In this document: in pieces, positions 1 through 8,481 of the stretch
How positions within the stretch are numbered: the stretch's first letter is position 1
How the letters are laid out: every line of letters begins with the position of its first letter
The notes under the pieces: generated by a model
The model's database searches: none
Seen by the model: only the letters and a program-made list of their open reading frames with translations
Told to the model about the DNA's origin: nothing
Source: Cyclobacteriaceae bacterium
GTDB lineage: Bacteria > Bacteroidota > Bacteroidia > Cytophagales > Cyclobacteriaceae
Length of the DNA: 64,000 nt
Assembly (NCBI GenBank): GCA_019638275.1
Contig: JAHBUC010000001.1
Coordinates: 434,001-498,000, forward strand
Reading direction: 5' to 3'
Program-made: the position numbers and the translations under genes

Positions 1-242
1 GCGATATTCTGGTGGTAAGCCAGTTTACATTGCACGCCAGCACGAAAAAGGGAAACCGGCCTTCGTATATTAAAGCATCCAAACCCGACTTTGCCATTCC
101 GATGTATGAAAAATTTGTTCGTGTAATCAGTGAGGCACTTGAAAAGCCTGTACACACCGGGTCGTTCGGGGCGGATATGAAGGTTGCGCTGGTTAATGAT
201 GGTCCCGTTACCATAATTATCGACACAAAAAATAAAGTATGA
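1..242 (+). CDS. dtd: D-aminoacyl-tRNA deacylase, 3' part (5' end outside window)
   Basis: This is the C-terminal part of Dtd, the enzyme that hydrolyses D-amino acids off mischarged tRNA. The reading frame is already open at base 3 and reads [10 protein letters not shown], the conserved SQFTL core of the family. It ends with G-P-V-T-I-I-I-D-T, the usual C-terminal strand holding the Gly/Pro-Val-Thr motif. About 79 residues are visible of a family that is normally about 150 long, so the gene starts upstream of the window. Its stop codon overlaps the ATG of the next gene (ATGA), which suggests coupled translation. Assignment is from motif recognition and is firm. Confidence 0.93.
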   Translation, partial: DILVVSQFTLHASTKKGNRPSYIKASKPDFAIPMYEKFVRVISEALEKPVHTGSFGADMKVALVNDGPVTIIIDTKNKV

Positions 243-907
243 AATATATTCTGTTCTTTTTGATTTTTTTTCCAGTGCTTCTACAAGCCCAGTATAAATA
301 CGGACTCACTCCGGTTACGCTTCAGCAGTATCAGCAACAAGTAAAGGGTGATCCTGAAAAGGAACTGGTTAACCTGACTTCCGCTATTCCAGGAATTGTT
401 TTAGATATCCGGTATGCTACTACAAATAATTTTACGGGAGAAGTAATCTATAATCTGCCAAGGGCATATGCTCGTAAACCTGTTGCCGAAGCGTTGAAAG
501 AAGCACAGGAGGAATTTTCAAAACATGGTGTTGGTATAAAAGTGTACGATGCTTATCGGCCGTATTCGGCTACGGTAAAATTTTATGAAGTGTATCGCGA
601 TACAACCTATGTGGCTTCACCGTACAAAGGTTCACGGCATAATCGTGGCTGCGCTATCGACATGACGCTAATCGATTTAAAAACCGGTGAAGAACTAAGA
701 ATGCCAACTGAGTATGATTCGTTTAAGAAAGAAGCCTGGCCAACCACACCGGTTAAAGATGCACTGATTAAAAAAAATCGTGACTTAATTATCTCTGTCA
801 TGCACAAACATGGCTTTAGAGTAAACGCTTCTGAGTGGTGGCATTTCGATTTTAATGGCTGGCAGAAGTTTGAGGTAATGGATATTGATTTTGAAGAACT
901 TGAATAG
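239..907 (+). CDS. Secreted D-Ala-D-Ala dipeptidase (VanX/DdpX family, peptidase M15D)
   Basis: Zinc dipeptidase that cleaves D-alanyl-D-alanine released from cell-wall precursors. Residues 1-18 are a signal peptide ending in LLQAQ, so it acts in the periplasm. The M15D metal site is intact: H134 and D141 in the [10 protein letters not shown] block, catalytic E199 and ligand H202 in EWWHFDF. R107 in DAYRP is the usual substrate-binding arginine. Its 222 residues fit the family length. The ATG overlaps the dtd stop by four bases. The pairing with dtd is interesting because both handle D-amino acids, but that link is my inference. In species without vancomycin resistance such enzymes are thought to recycle D-Ala-D-Ala; nothing here (no vanH or vanA) suggests resistance. 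Confidence 0.92.
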   Translation: MKYILFFLIFFPVLLQAQYKYGLTPVTLQQYQQQVKGDPEKELVNLTSAIPGIVLDIRYATTNNFTGEVIYNLPRAYARKPVAEALKEAQEEFSKHGVGIKVYDAYRPYSATVKFYEVYRDTTYVASPYKGSRHNRGCAIDMTLIDLKTGEELRMPTEYDSFKKEAWPTTPVKDALIKKNRDLIISVMHKHGFRVNASEWWHFDFNGWQKFEVMDIDFEELE

Positions 908-964
908 TGCCTATTCAGCGTTTTTTCGATCAGTTTTCTTGAATAAAAATGTTTAATTTTGATT

Positions 965-1189
965 ATGGACTATAGGGAATACATTGAGATTAACCCGGCC
1001 ATTCGATTTGGCAGACCTTGTGTTAAGGGTACCCGAATATCTGTATACGATGTATTAGGATGGCTGGCTTCAGGCATGACATACGAAGAAATTCTTGCTG
1101 ATTTTCCTCAGCTTAAACAGGAACATATTTTGGCTTGTTTAGCTTACGCTGCTGATAAGGAGAGAAAAGTAAAGGTGGTTACTTCTTGA
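965..1189 (+). CDS. DUF433 antitoxin-like protein
   Basis: Small winged-helix type protein of the DUF433 family, 74 residues. The conserved core is visible: I-x-x-N-P-x-I-x-x-G-x-P-x-x-x-G-T-R-I at residues 7-25, then the helix MTYEEILADFPQL and the tail HILACLAYAADKE. DUF433 proteins usually stand upstream of a PIN-like DUF5615 protein and are treated as its antitoxin, as here, where the partner starts 3 bases downstream. I take the ATG at 965; an in-frame TTG two codons earlier is possible. Confidence 0.85.
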   Translation: MDYREYIEINPAIRFGRPCVKGTRISVYDVLGWLASGMTYEEILADFPQLKQEHILACLAYAADKERKVKVVTS

Positions 1190-1192
1190 TTC

Positions 1193-1525
1193 ATGAAACT
1201 TCTGTTTGATGAAAATATATCCTACCGCATTGTTAAAAAGTCTCTTGAAGCATTTCCAAACAGTTTACATGTAACCAGCGTTAGACCAAAGCTAAAAGAT
1301 GATTTGGCAATATTTTATTACGCCCGGGAGCAAAATTATCTTATTGTTACGTTTGACGAAGATTTTCGTGAGCTACAATCCATAAATGGATTTCCACCAA
1401 AAATTATTTGGCTACGAACTGGGAATACTTCCACGGAGGTTGTTTTATCTAAATTAATGGACAATCATCAATCAATTCATGAACTGGTGGAGAATAGAGA
1501 AATAGGAATCCTGGAAATTTACTGA
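1193..1525 (+). CDS. DUF5615 PIN-like toxin-type protein
   Basis: 110-residue protein of the DUF5615 (PIN-like, Mut7-C related) family. It opens with KLLFDENIS, the acidic first strand of the fold, and has VTFDEDF around residue 55, where the second acidic cluster sits. Members are presumed RNases paired with DUF433 antitoxins. The gene follows its partner with a 3-base spacer, so the two are one operon. Activity and toxicity are inferred from the family only. Confidence 0.82.
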   Translation: MKLLFDENISYRIVKKSLEAFPNSLHVTSVRPKLKDDLAIFYYAREQNYLIVTFDEDFRELQSINGFPPKIIWLRTGNTSTEVVLSKLMDNHQSIHELVENREIGILEIY

Positions 1526-1530
1526 ATTAC

Positions 1531-1860
1531 ATGACCATCGAACAAGCCCAACAACAAGTCGACCAATGGATTAAAACCGTAGGGGTGCGATACTTCAATG
1601 AACTCACCAACATGGCTATGCTCACGGAAGAAGTGGGTGAGTTGGCGCGCATCATCGCGCGCAGGTATGGCGAACAATCTGAAAAAGAAAGTGATAAGAA
1701 TAAAGATCTTGGGGATGAAATGGCCGATGTGCTGTGGGTGTTGATCTGTTTGGCCAATCAAACCGGTATAAACCTTACGGAAGCATTTCAAAAAAATCTT
1801 GAAAAGAAGAATACACGCGATAAGGACCGACATCGTCAAAATCCAAAGCTCAGCAAGTAA
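1531..1860 (+). CDS. MazG-like nucleotide pyrophosphohydrolase
   Basis: All-alpha NTP pyrophosphohydrolase of the MazG superfamily, 109 residues, single domain. The metal-binding signature is complete: E33, E34 and E37 in LTEEVGEL, then E63 and D66 in GDEMADVLW. Such proteins hydrolyse NTPs or dNTPs to the monophosphate, often for house-cleaning of modified nucleotides. It begins 5 bases after the DUF5615 stop, close enough for co-transcription with the toxin pair, though nothing shows a shared function. The tail is basic and low in structure (KNTRDKDRHRQNPKLSK). Confidence 0.88.
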   Translation: MTIEQAQQQVDQWIKTVGVRYFNELTNMAMLTEEVGELARIIARRYGEQSEKESDKNKDLGDEMADVLWVLICLANQTGINLTEAFQKNLEKKNTRDKDRHRQNPKLSK

Positions 1861-1882
1861 GTCTGAAAGTTTTTTGATATTT

Positions 1883-2506
1883 ATGCTGAGAATTTTTAGA
1901 AGTATGATAAGTTATATTAAGATAATTATTTTTGTTTTCACTACTCTGGCACCAGCACTATCCAAAGGCCAGTCAAAATTTGGTATTCGAACGGGGTTAA
2001 ATATTAATAAAATTGCATTTAAGAATATACCCGACCAGTATACAGGTGATTTCGGTGAGTCAAAACCAATTGTTGGTTTCCATATTGCGGGATTTTATAC
2101 TGTTAAATTATCTGATCGATTTTTGCTGAGACCAGAAATTCAATTGGTTCAGAAAGGTACTTCCTTAGAGTACTCCTTTGGCGAAACGACAATTCGAAAT
2201 AGTTATTTAGAGGTAAACATTTTAGGCTCATATAATATTTTAACGAAAATTAATCTAGATTTTGGACCATATTTCGGATATATGGTTTCTTCAAGCCATG
2301 CGGGCATAGACTACAATAAAATTGATTTTGGTTTATTAAGTGGGATTGGAGTTAAAATTTCAGAAAAAATCGGAGTTATCGCACGATACTGCTATGGACT
2401 AACTTCAGTCGATGAAATATCATTCAGGGATCCTAATAACATTGAGATAGCAATTATAAAAGAATACAATAGAAATGCTCAAATCAGTTTATATGTGATG
2501 CTTTGA
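1883..2506 (+). CDS. PorT-like outer-membrane beta-barrel protein
   Basis: 207 residues from the ATG at 1883; an ATG at 1904 is equally likely and begins the better signal peptide (ISYIKIIIFVFTTLAPALSKGQ). A longer frame reaches back into the MazG-like gene, but the signal peptide argues against that start. After the signal comes SKFGIRTGLNINK, a first beta strand typical of Bacteroidota outer-membrane beta-barrel (OMP_b-brl_2/PorT) proteins, followed by alternating strands such as LLRPEIQLVQKGTSLEY and LDFGPYFGYMVS. It ends with a strand (NAQISLYVML). No specific role can be given. The coding region is more AT-rich than its neighbours. Confidence 0.7.
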   Translation: MLRIFRSMISYIKIIIFVFTTLAPALSKGQSKFGIRTGLNINKIAFKNIPDQYTGDFGESKPIVGFHIAGFYTVKLSDRFLLRPEIQLVQKGTSLEYSFGETTIRNSYLEVNILGSYNILTKINLDFGPYFGYMVSSSHAGIDYNKIDFGLLSGIGVKISEKIGVIARYCYGLTSVDEISFRDPNNIEIAIIKEYNRNAQISLYVML

Positions 2507-2568
2507 GGCATGTATTTCTAAACCACTTTTTGTTTGATTAGCCCTTCTGTGTTTTGTACCTTCAACTC

Positions 2569-3456
2569 ATGAAGCAAAACATACTTCTTACCCTGCTTTG
2601 CATTTCAATCGTTTCAGGTGCCCAAACTGAACTCAGCGAAAATGTGCAGTATGAAGGCAATACGCGGCTGAAAATTTCATCACTTGGTATTTCTTTTACG
2701 ATTCCGTCCGGTTGGATGGGAGGTGTACCGCAGGGTTCATCTGTCATGGTGTTGGCAGAAGCTTCCAATGAAATCACCCTGATTGTTACCGCAAGTGAAA
2801 TGGATGAGCAAAGTGTGTTTGGCGAATTGCAAAAACAAATTCCAATTGATGGCGGCATCTCTATTTCACCGATTGGATTGGTAAAGAAGGAAGGTAAGCG
2901 TTGGTGGGGAAATTACCGTGTGGATGGTGTTGCACAGGAGATGAAGGGTTATGTAGAGGCTCGCTTGGGTGATCACGGTATTGGTGTGGGGTGCATTGTG
3001 GTTGCTTTACCGAGTGCGTTGGAGCGCGGCAAGCAAGGAGCAAGCCAGTTGCTGAAAAGCCTGACGTTCACAAAACCGGTTACCCCAACTACAAATACAA
3101 CAGCGGCCGGAATTACTCAGCCCTGGAGTGAGTACCTGAGGCGAAAATCATTAAAGTTTTATTATACACAAGGCGATTTCAGCGATTCTGATTTTATTAC
3201 GCTTTGCTCGGATGGTTCCTATGCACGAAAGAAACGAACATATTCAGGAGGGGTTACCGGAACCGGTTCATTGAATTCTACCGATTACGGACGATGGCAG
3301 GCACAAGGCCAGGGAGACAGTGGAACACTGATTCTGATTAGTCAGGATGGATCAAGGGCTGAACTTCGAATTCAATACGGACAGGGAAATAAGGGAACTG
3401 GAATTTACCTGAATGGAAGTCGGTACTATGCTGAAACAACCACCGAGTGCTACTAA
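2569..3456 (+). CDS. Secreted protein of unknown function
   Basis: 295 residues from the ATG at 2569; a TTG five codons upstream is less likely. A signal peptide is clear (KQNILLTLLCISIVSGAQ). Residues about 25-170 form one domain starting with a strand-rich stretch and FTIPSGWMGG. A linker rich in Thr and Pro follows, then a C-terminal domain with LCSDGSYARKK and GRWQAQGQGDSGTLILISQDG, the pattern of small beta proteins seen in many exported Bacteroidota proteins. I cannot assign a function. It converges with comB and the two coding regions overlap by 4 bases. Confidence 0.75.
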   Translation: MKQNILLTLLCISIVSGAQTELSENVQYEGNTRLKISSLGISFTIPSGWMGGVPQGSSVMVLAEASNEITLIVTASEMDEQSVFGELQKQIPIDGGISISPIGLVKKEGKRWWGNYRVDGVAQEMKGYVEARLGDHGIGVGCIVVALPSALERGKQGASQLLKSLTFTKPVTPTTNTTAAGITQPWSEYLRRKSLKFYYTQGDFSDSDFITLCSDGSYARKKRTYSGGVTGTGSLNSTDYGRWQAQGQGDSGTLILISQDGSRAELRIQYGQGNKGTGIYLNGSRYYAETTTECY

Positions 3457-4157
3457 GTAAGGATCAGCTCCCCACTAATAAGTTTGGGAACGATCGAATA
3501 CTGATCAGGTGTAACACAGAATGCAATGTCTTTGTGGATGTTCAACCGGTTTAACCGTTTCACATGACTGGAGTCTTTTAAGAAGTCTACCATATCGTTT
3601 TTTGCAAGATTATATAGCCGTTGTGCCGCCAAGGGTGCATCACAATCCGGTTCAATGTCATCTTTCAGGTTTTCGACCAAGGCGCCTGCAAACAGTGTGT
3701 CTTCCAGATTTACTTTTCCTTTCCATGCCGCGCACACCACCAATACGCTGTCATTTCCCTTTTTTAAATATTCTGTAACTGCGGAAAGATTCAGAAATGC
3801 ACCGATGATAATTTCTTTTGCCCCATGTGATTTGGCAATGGCTTGTGTGCCATTCGTGGTAGTGAAGGCAATACGTTCTCCTACAAGTTTTTCATTCATG
3901 TATTCAAAGGGAGAATTTCCAAAATCAAATCCTTCAACTTTTTCACCATTACGTTCACCTGCTGTTAAGTAGCCTTGTGATCGCATAGCCCGGCATTCTT
4001 CAAGATCAGCTAAGGGACGAATGCTGCGGATACCATGTTCGAGGGCGGTAACCATACATGAAGTGGCACGCAGAATATCCACCACCACAACCACACGGCT
4101 GCGTACATCATACAGATGCATCAAATCCGGACTCAGACAAACATCAATTGTCTTCAT
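3453..4157 (-). CDS. comB: 2-phosphosulfolactate phosphatase (ComB family)
   Basis: 234 residues, the usual family size. The hallmark segments are present: VVVVVDILRATSCMVTAL near residue 23-40, GERNGEKVEGFDFGNSP near 90-107, AFTTTNGTQAI near 121-131 and CAAWKGKVNLEDTLFAG near 165-182. The enzyme removes phosphate from 2-phosphosulfolactate in coenzyme M synthesis in archaea. In Bacteroidota homologues are widespread without coenzyme M and their substrate is uncertain; a role in sulfonate or sulfonolipid metabolism is only a guess. It follows gcvT by 19 bases on the same strand, so it is probably its second cistron. Confidence 0.88.
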   Translation of the reverse strand: MKTIDVCLSPDLMHLYDVRSRVVVVVDILRATSCMVTALEHGIRSIRPLADLEECRAMRSQGYLTAGERNGEKVEGFDFGNSPFEYMNEKLVGERIAFTTTNGTQAIAKSHGAKEIIIGAFLNLSAVTEYLKKGNDSVLVVCAAWKGKVNLEDTLFAGALVENLKDDIEPDCDAPLAAQRLYNLAKNDMVDFLKDSSHVKRLNRLNIHKDIAFCVTPDQYSIVPKLISGELILT

Positions 4158-4176
4158 TGAATTTTCTTTTTACAAG

Positions 4177-5265
4177 TTATTTGGTGATAAATGGAAGCTT
4201 TGTGACTTCAGCTTTTAACGCTCTGCCCCTAACATCAATGAATATTTCACTTCCAGGTGATGACAATTCTGTGGTAACGTACCCTAATCCAATCCCAATC
4301 CCAAGCATGGGCGACATGGTTCCGGATGTTACCTTTCCAATGGTATTTCCAGCGGCATCTTTAATCAAATAATCATGGCGGGGAATACCTTTATCGATCA
4401 TTTTAAAACCAACCAATTTTTTCTTAACGCCTTCTTCCTTTTGCTTTTTGATATCGGAAGAATTGGTGAAGTCTTTGGTAAACTTGGTAATCCACCCCAG
4501 GCCTGCTTCTAATGGAGAAGTTGTATCGTCAATGTCGTTGCCATACAGGCAGAAACCCATCTCCAGGCGCAAGGTATCGCGGGCGCCTAAGCCGATTGGC
4601 TTGATATCAAACTCTTTTCCGGCTTCAAAAATGGCATGCCATACTTTTTCAGCGTGGTTCTTGTGTACATAAATTTCAAAACCTCCGGCACCGGTATATC
4701 CCGTGTTCGACATAATTACATCGGGCACTCCGGCAAACTCACCAAAGGCAAAGTGATAATATTTGATGGCGCTTAAATCTGTCTTTGTCAATTTTTGTAA
4801 TGTGCTTACTGCCTTTGGGCCTTGTACGGCAAACAAACAGATATCTTCCGAAATATTCTTAAGATCAGCGCCCGCTGTATTGTGTTGTACAATCCAGTTC
4901 CAGTCTTTATCAATGTTGCCGGCATTTACTACGAGCAGGTAATCTTCATCTTTGATTTTATATACAATCAGGTCATCCACAACACCTCCCTTATCATTGG
5001 GCAGACAGGAGTATTGTGCCTGGCCGTCTATGAGCTTGGAAGCATCATTACTGGTAACACGTTGAATTAAATCGAGTGCTTTCGGTCCTTTTACAATAAA
5101 CTCACCCATGTGCGATACATCAAACACACCCACTCCGTTTCGTACGGTCATGTGTTCTTCAATATCGGAGGAGTAACGCACCGGCATATTGAAGCCAGCA
5201 AAAGGAACCATTTTGGCACCTAGTTTTACGTGTAAATCGTTCAGCGGAATTTGTTTGATGTCCAT
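4177..5265 (-). CDS. gcvT: Aminomethyltransferase, glycine cleavage system T protein
   Basis: T protein of the glycine cleavage system: takes the aminomethyl group from lipoylated H protein to tetrahydrofolate, giving methylene-THF and ammonia. 362 residues, full length. Recognisable blocks are [13 protein letters not shown] (residues 19-31), [20 protein letters not shown] (holding the catalytic Asp), [15 protein letters not shown] and [14 protein letters not shown]. The C-terminal barrel domain has [10 protein letters not shown]. The other glycine cleavage genes are not in the window. comB follows 19 bases downstream, and a tRNA-Pro gene lies 60 bases upstream on the same strand. Confidence 0.97.
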   Translation of the reverse strand: MDIKQIPLNDLHVKLGAKMVPFAGFNMPVRYSSDIEEHMTVRNGVGVFDVSHMGEFIVKGPKALDLIQRVTSNDASKLIDGQAQYSCLPNDKGGVVDDLIVYKIKDEDYLLVVNAGNIDKDWNWIVQHNTAGADLKNISEDICLFAVQGPKAVSTLQKLTKTDLSAIKYYHFAFGEFAGVPDVIMSNTGYTGAGGFEIYVHKNHAEKVWHAIFEAGKEFDIKPIGLGARDTLRLEMGFCLYGNDIDDTTSPLEAGLGWITKFTKDFTNSSDIKKQKEEGVKKKLVGFKMIDKGIPRHDYLIKDAAGNTIGKVTSGTMSPMLGIGIGLGYVTTELSSPGSEIFIDVRGRALKAEVTKLPFITK

Positions 5266-5325
5266 AGTGGATTAAGTAATTGTTTAAATAAAAGGTCCTG
5301 ACCGAAGGCCAGGGCCTACAAGTTG

Positions 5326-5399
5326 TCGGGGCGACTGGATTCGAACCAGCGACCTCTTCGTCCCGAACGAAGCACGCTACCGGGCTGCGCTACGCCCCG
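5326..5399 (-). tRNA. tRNA-Pro (anticodon CGG)
   Basis: 74-base cloverleaf on the minus strand. The 7-bp acceptor stem CGGGGCG/CGCCCCG is perfect, with discriminator A at 5326. The anticodon stem CTTCG/CGAAG encloses loop TTCGGGA, giving anticodon CGG at 5363-5365. The T loop reads TTCGAAT with stem CTGG/CCAG. The D arm is GCGCAGCCCGGTAGC. CCA is not encoded. It lies between the divergent starts of gcvT and the sigma factor gene. Confidence 0.97.
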
Positions 5400-5515
5400 A
5401 AAGTGGGGCAAAAGTAAACCATCCAGAACAATTTTAAAATGACGTAATTCGGTACTGTAACCTTTTCGGCTCTGCCCGGTAACTAACACGAAACTTGACA
5501 AAAAGCATTGATCTG

Positions 5516-6055
5516 ATGAGCGATGAAACCCTCATGGAGGCTGTAAAAAACGGCAACCTGCAGCAAGCATCTGTGCTTTTTGACCGCTACAACAAGCGAA
5601 TTTTCAACTTCCTGGCGCGTATGACTATGGACCGGGATTTGGCAGAGGACCTGACACAGAATGTATTTCTGCGCATCATTAAATACCGGGGAAGTTACCG
5701 GGAGGGTATGCGGTTTCAGTCGTGGATTTACCAGGTGGCCCGCAATGTGTTTTCGGATCACTACCAGGTAGCCAAAAACAAAACTTCGGGTTTTGTGGAT
5801 GTTGAAAAAATGAGTGAATCGATCATGGATTCGTACGAAAGTCAGGAACAGGATGAACGCGAGAAGTTACTACACAAATCATTGGCCATGCTGAATGATG
5901 AACAGCGCGAACTTTTGGTGCTTACCCGGTTTCAGCAAATGAAGTATGAAGAGGTGGCAACGATAATGGATACTTCTGTAGCCAACATTAAAGTGAAAGT
6001 GCATCGGGCCATTCAAAAATTAAGGGAGCATTACTTTCAACTGGAAAGGATATGA
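5516..6055 (+). CDS. ECF-type RNA polymerase sigma factor
   Basis: 179 residues from the ATG at 5516; a TTG seven codons upstream is unlikely. Region 2 is seen as FDRYNKRIFNFLARMTMDRDLAEDLTQNVFLRIIKYRGSYR split over residues 24-66, with the DxAEDLTQxVF core that binds the -10 element, followed by FQSWIYQVARNVFSDHY. Region 4 is the helix-turn-helix QREL-LVLTRFQQMKYEEVATIMDTSVANIKVKVHRA near 127-165. The next gene overlaps its stop by four bases (ATGA) and encodes a membrane protein with anti-sigma features, so the pair is a classic ECF unit. The target promoters are unknown. Confidence 0.93.
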   Translation: MSDETLMEAVKNGNLQQASVLFDRYNKRIFNFLARMTMDRDLAEDLTQNVFLRIIKYRGSYREGMRFQSWIYQVARNVFSDHYQVAKNKTSGFVDVEKMSESIMDSYESQEQDEREKLLHKSLAMLNDEQRELLVLTRFQQMKYEEVATIMDTSVANIKVKVHRAIQKLREHYFQLERI

Positions 6056-6840
6056 ATATGGATCAGGAAAAATTATCAGGCATGATCATCGATTACATTG
6101 ATGGAAAGCTAAATGAAGCCGACAAGCAATTGATTGAACAGGAACTTGTAAAAAATGCCGAGGCCTATAAGCTGTACGAGCAGTTGAAGGAGCTGATTCA
6201 GGTGATGGATCAATCTAAAAAAATTGAACCTTCTGAGAAACTGAAACAAAAATTTGATGCATTTCTACAGGCTGAAATTGATCTGGAGCAAAAATCCAAA
6301 ACCGTATTCTTTACACCGGCTTGGTACCGCGCGGCAGCGGCAGTTGCATTGCTTGTTGTTGGTGGTGGAGTTGGCTATTGGATCAGTCAACAAAATCAGC
6401 AACACGCGGAGCTATTGGCATTGCAAAAGGAAATGAAAGAAACCAGAAGATTGGTTCTTGCTCAAATGAACAACGATCAGTCGGCAAGTCAGCGTATGCT
6501 GGGTGTTATGGCCGCTTATGAGTCGGTGCAAACCGATAGGCCCGATGATGAAATTGTGGATGCGCTTGTAACCACTATGAATACGGACGGTAACAGTAAT
6601 GTGCGACTGGCAGCAATTGAAGCGTTGAGCAAGTTTACGGAAGAGGAAAAAGTTCGGAAAGCATTGGTTCAATCCTTGTCAGCGCAAAAAGATCCTGTGG
6701 TTCAGATTGCGTTGATTCAGTTGCTGGTGCAGATGAAAGAAAAAGAAGCTGTAAAATCTTTTGAGCGGATTATTGATGATGAGCAGTCGCTGCCTGCGGT
6801 TAAAGATGAAGCACACGCAGGAATTTTTAAACTATCCTAG
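6052..6840 (+). CDS. Membrane-anchored anti-sigma factor with periplasmic HEAT-like repeats
   Basis: 262 residues. The N-terminal cytoplasmic part (about 1-85) is helical and resembles anti-sigma zinc-finger-less domains (IIDYIDGKLNEADKQLIEQELVKN). One transmembrane segment follows at about 93-111 (AAAAVALLVVGGGVGYWI). The periplasmic part has a coiled stretch (QQNQQHAELLALQKEMKETRRLVL) and then HEAT-like repeats (NVRLAAIEALSKF, DPVVQIALIQLLVQM, LPAVKDEAHAGIF). It overlaps the sigma gene and probably holds that sigma factor at the membrane. The HEAT repeats would be the sensing or docking part; this is inference. Confidence 0.85.
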   Translation: MNMDQEKLSGMIIDYIDGKLNEADKQLIEQELVKNAEAYKLYEQLKELIQVMDQSKKIEPSEKLKQKFDAFLQAEIDLEQKSKTVFFTPAWYRAAAAVALLVVGGGVGYWISQQNQQHAELLALQKEMKETRRLVLAQMNNDQSASQRMLGVMAAYESVQTDRPDDEIVDALVTTMNTDGNSNVRLAAIEALSKFTEEEKVRKALVQSLSAQKDPVVQIALIQLLVQMKEKEAVKSFERIIDDEQSLPAVKDEAHAGIFKLS

Positions 6841-6895
6841 AAAAGCATTCGCGATGTATATATAAATGTTTGATTACTATTTAACTCTTTAAAAA

Positions 6896-7660
6896 ATGAA
6901 AAAGCAAATTTTAGCAATAGCATTACTACTTGTAGCCACTGGGGTTTTTGCCCAGGAATTCAAGTTGGCCAAAACTTCTGGTAAACTGATGATCAGTGAA
7001 GTGAACAACGTCACCATTGAAGGATATGACGGAAAGGAAATCGTTTTCTCATCTATGGATGGTGCCCGTGAAAAGGATAAACGTGCTGAAGGCCTACGTG
7101 CCATCAGCGCCATGGGGCTGGAAGACAATACCGGTATTGGATTGTCGGTTAAGGATAATGGAAACACTGTGGAGGTGTATCAAATGAAAAAGATGGACGG
7201 CCCCAAAGTAAAAATTCTTGTTCCTAAAGGTGTCTCTATTTTGTATTCCCATTCTTCGCCCTACGGAAACAGTGTGAAGTTCAGGAATGTGAGTAACGAA
7301 ATTGAAATATCTACGGTGCACAACAGTGTTCACCTGGATAATGTTACCGGCCCGTTGATGGTAAAAACAGTACACGGAAGCATTGATGTGATCTTTGGCA
7401 CCACTATCAACAATCCGATTTCAATTGTATCGGTTCATGGTGCAGTTGATGTTACCCTCCCCGCTACCACCAAAGCTAACTTGGCCATGAGCACAAGCTG
7501 GGGGGAGATGTTTGTTGATCCTGCCATTAAAATTGAATTTGATGGCCAGGGCGAGTGGAAGAAATACGGCTCCAATAAAGTGAATGGAAAATTAAATGGT
7601 GGAGGGTTGGAAATGCAACTGTCATCTACACACAACAACATCTACTTACGCAAGAAGTAA
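6896..7660 (+). CDS. Exported DUF4097-type beta-repeat protein (first of two)
   Basis: 254 residues with signal peptide KKQILAIALLLVATGVFAQ. The rest is a beta-helix-like fold of short strands of the DUF4097 type: repeats such as VSNEIEISTVHNSVHLDNVTG, then VKTVHGSIDVIF and VSVHGAVDVTLP show the regular pattern of hydrophobic residues separated by small turns. It ends with SSTHNNIYLRKK. It lies 55 bases after the anti-sigma gene and probably belongs to the same regulon or transcript. In other bacteria DUF4097 proteins accompany envelope-stress regulators. A direct ligand or role is not visible. Confidence 0.8.
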   Translation: MKKQILAIALLLVATGVFAQEFKLAKTSGKLMISEVNNVTIEGYDGKEIVFSSMDGAREKDKRAEGLRAISAMGLEDNTGIGLSVKDNGNTVEVYQMKKMDGPKVKILVPKGVSILYSHSSPYGNSVKFRNVSNEIEISTVHNSVHLDNVTGPLMVKTVHGSIDVIFGTTINNPISIVSVHGAVDVTLPATTKANLAMSTSWGEMFVDPAIKIEFDGQGEWKKYGSNKVNGKLNGGGLEMQLSSTHNNIYLRKK

Positions 7661-7671
7661 TTGGTAGTCCA

Positions 7672-7705
7672 GGTCATCCTGAGCACAGAACTTGCCGGGA
7701 TGACC
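7672..7705. repeat. Inverted repeat between the two DUF4097 genes
   Basis: GGTCATCC at 7672-7679 is followed 18 bases later by its exact complement GGATGACC at 7698-7705. An RNA hairpin here could reduce read-through or protect the upstream message. There is no T run behind it, so it is not a standard terminator. The GTCATCCTGAGC wording resembles dispersed intergenic repeats known in many bacteria. Confidence 0.5.
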
Positions 7706-7731
7706 CGGAAACTATATAATCCCTAACCGGT

Positions 7732-8481
7732 ATGAAAACAAAACTAATACTGGGGCTGATCGTCCTGAGCGGGACGATGTTTGCCCAAACTAAAATTGAA
7801 AAAGCAGTTCCTGTTCAGTCAGGACAAAAGCTTGTGTTGAATTTTGATTACCCTGAATTGATAAAAATTAAAACGTGGGATAAAAAGGAGGTATTGATCA
7901 AGGGCACAGTTAGCATCAACAAGGGCGAAAATGATGAGGCTTTTGAACTGGTTACACAAACCAACGGGAATACGGTTACAGTATCATCAGTTATAAAAGA
8001 CATGGAAAATCTTCCAAAGCGTATCGTTATTAAGAAGGGAGACACCGAATATCTTTTCAAGGCTAAAGATTACAAAGACCCTGAAGTGAAGAAATTCATG
8101 GACGAGCATGGAGGTAATTATACCTATATGTCATCGGGTGTGATCAAGGAAATTCAATTGGAGATTTTTGTCCCGGTTGGCGTAGAAACGAGCGTATCGG
8201 CAAAGTATGGAATGGTTGAAGTGTTGGGATTCAATGCACCGCTTTCGGTGGACGCAAAATATGGAGGCGTAGATGCAACCATTAACGCACGTGCCACAGG
8301 CGAGTTAATCGCGCGTACGCACTTCGGTGAAATACTTACGAACCTGGACCTGGCATTTGACTCGGAAAAGGATAGAGACTCCAACTACAATAAATGGACG
8401 CAAGTATCCGTAAAGCCTGGAACAGGTCCGCGCTATATGCTGGAATCGAAATACGGTAAAGTGTATTTACGCAAGCCGTGA
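7732..8481 (+). CDS. Exported DUF4097-type beta-repeat protein (second of two)
   Basis: 249 residues, signal peptide KTKLILGLIVLSGTMFAQ. It shares architecture with the preceding gene: a first beta domain (VLNFDYPELIKIKTWDKKEVLIKG) and C-terminal short repeats (VSAKYGMVEVLGF, VDAKYGGVDATI, IARTHFGEILTNL, LESKYGKVYLRK). Both proteins end in a near-identical I/V-YLRK strand, which supports a common origin by duplication with strong divergence. Likely the last gene of the sigma/anti-sigma unit. The stop codon overlaps the end of the convergent membrane protein gene by 15 bases. Confidence 0.8.
   Translation: MKTKLILGLIVLSGTMFAQTKIEKAVPVQSGQKLVLNFDYPELIKIKTWDKKEVLIKGTVSINKGENDEAFELVTQTNGNTVTVSSVIKDMENLPKRIVIKKGDTEYLFKAKDYKDPEVKKFMDEHGGNYTYMSSGVIKEIQLEIFVPVGVETSVSAKYGMVEVLGFNAPLSVDAKYGGVDATINARATGELIARTHFGEILTNLDLAFDSEKDRDSNYNKWTQVSVKPGTGPRYMLESKYGKVYLRKP

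Noticed and set aside
239..907. VanX-type resistance cluster
   Set aside because: No vanH, vanA, vanR or vanS near it; the dipeptidase is a common chromosomal enzyme.
5316..5501. A 61-residue minus-strand frame over tRNA-Pro
   Set aside because: Artefact of reading the tRNA gene as protein.
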